This document shows positions 58,739 to 64,000 of a DNA stretch of 64,000 bases, piece after piece. The stretch is from Apoderus coryli (taxonomy: Eukaryota > Arthropoda > Insecta > Coleoptera > Attelabidae), in contig OU452200.1 of assembly GCA_911728435.2 (NCBI GenBank), forward strand, positions 28,349,715 to 28,413,714, written 5' to 3'. Numbering within the stretch: the stretch's first letter is position 1; every line of letters starts with the position of its first letter. The notes beneath the pieces were generated by a model, which worked only from the letters and a program-made list of their open reading frames with translations, searched no databases and was not told the origin of the DNA. Both the position numbers and the translations under genes were made by a program.

Positions 58739-59030
58739 AAATTGTATTTGTATTTACTAATTGATTTTACCATTATTTTGGTTTTGTGTGAATGGAATAT
58801 ATCGAAGTGTAAACTAAAATTATCAATACAAGAGCTTTAATAAAGAGACAATGTTAATATTGTTTCCATTAATATAATTATTAAATTATGTTTGTAATTA
58901 GTAAACTAAGACAGTAGTCTATAATATGTAATCAACTTATTAACGTAAAGTAATGTAATGTAGTCTGACAAAATTTGTTTTAAGCCTTACCTATATTAAC
59001 TATAAGAATAAATTTTATTGAAAGAATCCC
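58739..59030 (+). terminator. 3' UTR of the Ance-like gene with two polyadenylation signals
   Basis: AATAAA occurs at 58839-58844 and 59007-59012, about 100 and 270 bases after the stop codon on the coding strand. Either could be used. Confidence 0.55.
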
Positions 59031-59649
59031 GAATTGCATGGTGTTTTTCTTTGATAAATTATTAGGTAGGTATACTTACATAACGTATGACTAAAACAAT
59101 GAAATATTTTAATAACTAACTGCAAAAAAACTGCTTATTACACAATTTTAAGATATAAGTGTGATACCTATTTTATACATAACTATACATTTTCTTTAGA
59201 GAATTATAATTTATTTATCTCTTCAATAATACTTCGACTACAACATCAAAATCTTCCCTTCGAATTTTTGACCCGAACACAATACCTTCCTAAAAAGTAA
59301 TAATAACGTGTAATCCCTTATTTAACATTAATGACAGACCATACCTTACCTCTGTTATCATCATTCTATACCAGGCGATTTCGGCTATAGTAGTTTACAA
59401 CTTGCTTCAAGACTTCTTCTAAAAGACATGCCATTAACATGAAGCTTCCTTCTTACATTGCATTCGCATTAGCGTTTATCTTCTATTCATGGTCCTTAAT
59501 TTTACATAATTTTCATTACTGCTGATTTTCTTGAGTGAAAGTCAACTACCCTTAATTTAATTTGAAAAAATAGTCCATTCTTAAGTGGAGTTGCAATTTT
59601 AGTGTTTAAATGAAATTCGAATCTCTACAAGATAAATTTAATAGAAACT

Positions 59650-59700
59650 ATCGGCCATATATGTTTAGGGACTAGACCAGTCCCATCATCAGTGACATGT
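59650..59700 (-). ncRNA. Hammerhead-like motif, left arm, one core change
   Basis: Mirror copy of 60521-60570: CTGATGA at 59692-59686, the same GGGACT/AGTCCC stem II, but TAAAC (59667-59663) instead of GAAAC and ACATAT instead of ACATGT. Confidence 0.5.
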
Positions 59701-60520
59701 CAACAATCGTACAAACACAACGCTAAGACATACAATATTCCATTAAATTTCTATTGTCGTTTAACTCACCATTTTATGGAAAAAATATTTGAATTATTCA
59801 AATTTAATTAAAATTACAATTACATATTTTGATCTAATTTTCTTTTGGTATGTCATATTTCGCTTGTTTTTCAATAAAGTTTTAAGATTATTTAACGATT
59901 TTGTTTTGCTAAAGCCGGAATGGCAAGGACGTTATTGACAAACGTAATAAAAAAAATTTTTGTTGGTATGAATTATGAATACGAGTTGTGTTATAGGTGA
60001 TAGTCTCCAGGCTCCAATTTACAATATGCTCTTAAAAGTAGAGACAAATAAATCAAGCTTTAGTAACAATTAACCAATGGATTTCACAATATGGAAAATT
60101 GCTGGATTGGTTAATTGTTACTAAAGCTTGATTTATTTGTCTGTACTTTTAAGAGCATATTGTAAATTGGAGCCTGGAGACTATCACCTATAACACAACT
60201 CATATTCATAATTCATACCAACAAAAAATTTTTTTATTACGTTTGTCAATGACGTCTTTGCCATTCCGGCTTTAACAAAACAAACAAAATCGTTAAATAA
60301 TCTTAAAACTTTATTGAAAAACAAGAGAAATATGATATACAAAAAGAAAATTAGATGAAAATATGTAATTGTAATTTTAATAATTCGAATATTTTTTCCA
60401 TAAAATGGTAAGTTAAGCGATAATTGCGCATATTGATAAACGAACTAAGAATGCGGTGTGTTTTCCAGACTTCAATAGAAATTCAATGGAATATTGTATG
60501 TCTGAGCGTTGTGTTTGTAC

Positions 60521-60570
60521 GATTGCCACTGATGATGGGACTGGTCTAGTCCCGAAACATGTATGACCGA
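60521..60570 (+). ncRNA. Hammerhead-ribozyme-like motif, well preserved
   Basis: CTGATGA at 60529-60535, an unpaired T, a perfect 6-bp stem II (GGGACT 60537-60542 with AGTCCC 60548-60553) and 5-base loop, GAAAC at 60554-60558, then ATGT, so ACATGT is self-complementary and A follows as the presumed cleavage base. Stem I is weak (CCA with TGA). Confidence 0.65.
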
Positions 60571-60625
60571 TAGTTTCTATTAAATTTATCTTGTGGAGAT
60601 TCGACCTTCATTTAACCACTACCCT

Positions 60626-61247
60626 TAATTTATTTTCTTAATTGTAAAATCTTTGTGGTACCTAGTTTATTTGTGCTGGGCGAACTTGGATAAAAAAAAA
60701 CTGATCATCTCTTTGGGTCTTGTCTCTAATTCACCTGTATCGGTCTTCATCTTATTAGGTCTCTTCAAAGCGCTGCTACACATTTTGTAAAGCACAAATG
60801 CCTCCGGGAAAATCGTATATTAACAGTTTCATTTTTAAAAAATAAACTAACACTAAATCCATAAACAGGACAAGATAAATTAATTTTTATAAATTGATTA
60901 TATTTAAATATCTTATTATATTATTTATGCTCTTGAAATATTTTGGCTAGTATTTAAGATATAAAATTATATTGTCACAAAAAGAATTAGAAAACATAGG
61001 TTGAGCCTCCAAAAGTATTCGAAGATTCATGTAAGCGGGCTCACTGAGTTCAAAATTAATATAGAATATAGAGAAGGGTTTGAATTTTATTGATAGAATT
61101 CTTTTGGTTTTAATAAATTACTCACTTGGCTTGTAGAGCTACTTGAGGATCGCCCACGTACATCACGCTCACATAAGGGGGATCTTAATGGTTCTCCCTC
61201 GTAAACGAGTAACAGTTAATAGTTACTTGATTAGATTTAGAAATCTA
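60626..61247. other. AT-rich intergenic stretch, nothing recognised
   Basis: No gene, RNA or repeat supported. Confidence 0.45.
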
Positions 61248-63221
61248 CAGGGTGCGTTATTAGTGCGTCGAAGTTCGATATTACCTCAAAGACCAAAAAT
61301 TCCACTCACAACTAAGCAGCCAGTGTGCAGGCAGTCATAAAGTACGTATTTTAAAATTATTAATATTTGTACAGGGTGGCTCATCTCACCAGGGTGAACC
61401 AAACTAACGTTTTTTTAAATGGAAAGCCCTATTTATTATTCCACAATTTCATAGGTTTAGACTTGACATTAATCTTTCCAAAATTTTAGAAAATTATACA
61501 GAGTGGTTCAAAAGTTACCACGAGTATTATATGCAAAACATGGCGAATTCTAAGGCTTCTGTACTGGAACTGAAATAATTTAAACTCTGCTTCTTACGGG
61601 CATACCTTTTGATAGTTACCAACTTTTAGAAAAAGATAATTGTTAGTATATAGTGCAAAACCTGTATACCGGATGAGTCCAGACTCAAATTTGCGTTTTA
61701 CTCGAATTTTCCAAATGAGATACCCTGTATATAATATCAAAAACTGAAGGGACAATTGATAAGCTTTATTCTTATATAGCCTTTCTTATACCTAAAGCTA
61801 TTAGTTTTTAAGATATTTTTTTTTATTTATGAAATGTGGCTTCATCTCCAAACAACACAAAGTAAAAAAATCTACCTGATTGTGAATTTGTTGTTTCGCC
61901 CAATGGCAAAACATAAATCGCCGGAGATAGTAATCGTCATTTTGTTTTTATGTAGAATTCTTTTCACTGAACTTTGGCTTACCGATTGTTCCCGAGCAAT
62001 TTCACGCGCGCTAATATGTGGATTTTCTACCACTTTTAACAATTAACAATTAATTTTCATCATTCAAAACAGTTTTGGTCCTAGTTTGTTTCGGGTATTT
62101 TACTGATCCCGTGTTTCCAAAACGATTCATTAAGTAACCTTTCCATTGTTATCTTTTCTGGTTGCCTTCGAGCAGGATATCTTCCATGGTAAATTCTTTG
62201 CGCAAGTAAAACATTTTGCATACATTCTCCGTATATCCAAATCATATCTATTAACCAAAATTTAATTAAGTAATTATTAATAAACTAATTGTTATAGGTA
62301 CTTTTTTTTTTGAAAGGGTCCGTACGACCTAAGTCCCCGGTTTCACTGCAGCCTCATGGGCTAATTGTGAAAATTATAGGTACTTAATAGAATACACTCT
62401 TATATTAAATAGCTAATGATTAAATGTCACTGTCATTCGATCAAATCCTTGTTGATTTAGTTGATAAATATTGCAATTATTATACCGGTTTTGATTACGA
62501 TTTTGATAAATAAATAAGTATCAAAAAATAGGTTGAATTTGAAAACTATTATTTTGGTGATTTTATGTAATTTTTTCAATAACAAATATCAACAATGAAA
62601 TTAGGTATGCAAAATGATCACGTAAAGTCCAAATTTTCTAATATTTTTTGTTTATATGAAAATATCTTAAAAACTAATAGATTTAGGTATAAGAAAGGCT
62701 ATATAAGAATAAAAGCCTATCAATTTTCCTTTCAGTTTTTGATATTATATACAAGGTGTCACATTTGAAAAATTCGAGTAAAACGCAAATTTGAGTTTGG
62801 ACTCACCCTGTATTCAGGTTTTGCATTATATACTAACAATTATCTTTTTCTAAAAGTTGATAACTATCAAAAAGCTATGCCCGTAAGAAGCAGAGTTTAA
62901 ATTATTTCGGTTCCAGTACAGAAGCCTTAGATTTAGCCATGTTTTGCATATAATACTAGTGGTAACTTTTGAACCACCCTGTGTAATTTTCTAAAATTTT
63001 AGTATGATTCATGACAAGTCTAAACCAATGAAATTGTGGAGTAATAAATAGGGCTTTCCAATTAAAAAAACAAAAGTTTGGCTCACCCTGATGAGATGAG
63101 CCACCCTGTACAAATAACAATAATCTTAAAATACGTACTTTATGACTGGCTGCTTAGTTTTGCGTGAAATTTTTGGTCTTTGAGGTAATATCGAACTTCG
63201 ACGCACTAATAACTTACCGTG
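61248..63221 (-). mobile_element. Tc/mariner-like element with 600-bp inverted repeats containing nested end motifs
   Basis: 1974 bp flanked by TA (61246-61247 and 63222-63223). Inverted repeats reach from 61248 to about 61850 and from about 62620 to 63221. Within each arm several further strings look like separate Tc/mariner tips: ACAGGGTGGCTCATCTCA (61371; inverse ending at 63113), ACAGAGTGGTTCAAAAGTTA (61498), a GGATGAGTCCxxACTC unit (about 61670; inverse CACCCTG near 62806) and an ACCCTGTATATAATATCAAA unit (about 61724). The centre holds a transposase N-terminal relic on the minus strand. Confidence 0.7.
61857..62262 (-). pseudogene. Tc/mariner-like transposase N-terminal domain relic
   Basis: Minus-strand frames read MVWIYGECMQNVLLAQRIYH GRYPARRQPEKITMERLL (DUF4817-like first helix-turn-helix), then after frame changes LLKVVENPHISAREIAREQ SVSQSSVKRILHKNKM (second helix-turn-helix) down to about 61930. 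The whole catalytic domain is missing before the left inverted repeat. Plus-strand frames over the same bases are shadows. Confidence 0.7.
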
Positions 63222-63449
63222 TATATTAAAATAAAAAGGAAAGTCAAATATATTTTACTATTATTTATTAAATTAATTACCTATTTAAAATATAAGAAAA
63301 TCAATTCAATGAAAAAAGATAAGTCTCAAAAAAATCATCAATTACAATTTAGAATTGGTACTTATACATAGTAATCATCATCATCGACACAGCTGATCTT
63401 TTTCGGTAATTTTCAGTTTCAAAAATGTTTAAAATTATAATTATTAAAG

Positions 63450-63636
63450 CACAATGAGATATACAGCAGTAGATATATATAAACTAGTACCATCTACATA
63501 TACACATAGTAATGCATATTCCACCATAAATAGGCCGATCAAATCCAATGTATAGGTAACACCAGCTTGCTGACTTGGATTTGTATATGTAGGTGGTACT
63601 AGTTTACATATATCTACTGTTGTATATCTCATTGTG
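63450..63636. repeat. Hairpin-forming inverted repeat
   Basis: Arms of about 55 bp (63450-63509 and 63583-63636) share CACAATGAGATATACA, CAGTAGATATATxTAAACTA and GTACCATCTACATATA with few mismatches; the loop is about 70 bases. Resembles a very small MITE. Confidence 0.6.
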
Positions 63637-64000
63637 ATTAAATGCAGGCCGATATTGTAGATGGGCAACCACTATGGTACTCTGACGAACTCATAATAAG
63701 AGCGAAACGAATTCGTCAGTATCTGTTGACCCATGCCTCGGTCTGGTTCTACTGAATTAGACTGAAGCCCTGCTAAATTAAACAAAATCCCCTGTGTAGG
63801 TAAAACCAGTCATTTTGTCCGGTACGCCACAAAATTATTTTTCATTTATATTTACGGACACAAAGTCATTTTATATTTATTAATGTATATTAGTGGTTAA
63901 TGTTGAGTAGCGGCCTTTTTTTTTTACTCAAAAGAAAAGAACCAGCTAGACTTCGCCATTTAAGATGTATATTTATATATAATCTTAATAAAGCCTATTA
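63637..64000. other. Window end, nothing recognised
   Basis: No gene or repeat supported in the last 360 bases. Confidence 0.45.

Larger units (their letters stand above)
59575..60625. mobile_element. Penelope-like foldback palindrome of about 1 kb
   Basis: Arms of roughly 480-520 bp meet at a 27-base spacer (60079-60105). The match is very close near the centre (TTACTAAAGCTTGATTTATT, TTGGAGCCTGGAGACTATCA), with a few tens of extra bases in the right arm near 60420-60480. Both arms end in the Penelope-type string ATTAAATTTATCTTGT (GAGATTCGA), and both carry a hammerhead-like motif, mutated on the left and intact on the right. No reverse transcriptase or endonuclease sequence is present. Confidence 0.75.

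Noticed and set aside
1..64000. CRISPR arrays, bacterial operons, or viral genes
   Set aside because: The genome is eukaryotic; no regularly spaced repeats with unique spacers and no viral protein motifs were seen.

Overview
The window is AT-rich nuclear DNA of an insect: spliced genes with GT-AG introns, an insect cuticular-protein gene, and mariner, Tc1, jockey-like LINE, Penelope-like and SINE repeats on nearly every scale. Order cannot be fixed from sequence; a beetle or another non-dipteran with a large repeat-rich genome is a guess. Only two host genes are recognised. (1) A vajk-type cuticular protein gene on the minus strand (5.5-8.2 kb): a 12-base coding first exon, an intron of about 1.46 kb, then one exon carrying a signal peptide, a Gly/Tyr-rich region and a long PYPV repeat. 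(2) The last two coding exons of an angiotensin-converting-enzyme-like gene on the plus strand (32399-32539 and 58414-58738), ending in a C-terminal membrane anchor as expected for Ance-3. In Drosophila vajk genes sit inside the Nimrod cluster, a conserved block that, as I recall, also includes Ance-3, so the window is probably part of that syntenic block. No Nimrod EGF-repeat gene is seen. The upstream Ance exons, including the HExxH zinc site, were not found.

Layout. 1-5.4 kb: repeat debris, including a relic of an uncharacterised insect repeat protein (2270-2646) and two concentric inverted repeats around a Penelope-like GIY-YIG fragment (2.85-4.22 kb). 5.4-8.2 kb: vajk. 8.9-9.9 kb: internally deleted Tc-like element. 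13.47-14.73 kb: dead DD34D mariner with perfect 26-bp terminal repeats. 16.46-17.02 kb: palindromic MITE. 17.36-19.44 and 21.24-23.33 kb: two nearly identical DD41D-type mariner elements with inverted repeats of about 350 bp; the second has an intact 357-codon transposase. 24.3-26.2 kb: short inverted repeats around a non-LTR fragment. 26.5-27.9 kb: GGGAAAAAAGT hairpins and a second LINE. 30.8-31.4 kb: palindromic MITE. 31.5-31.9 and 41.1-41.3 kb: inverted copies of a tRNA-like SINE.

The last Ance intron (25.9 kb) holds most of the right half: LINE pieces, foldback Penelope-like repeats with hammerhead-ribozyme-like motifs, a possible CACTG-type element with tandem repeats (46.76-49.34 kb), two abutting dead LINEs (51.7-54.5 kb) and a DUF4817-like Tc/mariner relic (55.9-57.0 kb). 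Beyond the gene lie a Penelope-like palindrome of about 1 kb (59.58-60.62 kb) and an element with about 600-bp inverted repeats that contain several terminal-like motifs (61.25-63.22 kb).

The most notable non-genic signal is the set of hammerhead-like motifs (CTGANGA, unpaired T, 4-6 bp stem with short loop, GAAAC, then a self-complementary ACATGT or ACGT) scattered on both strands in Penelope-like repeats. All family and fold calls are by eye; no search or folding program was run.
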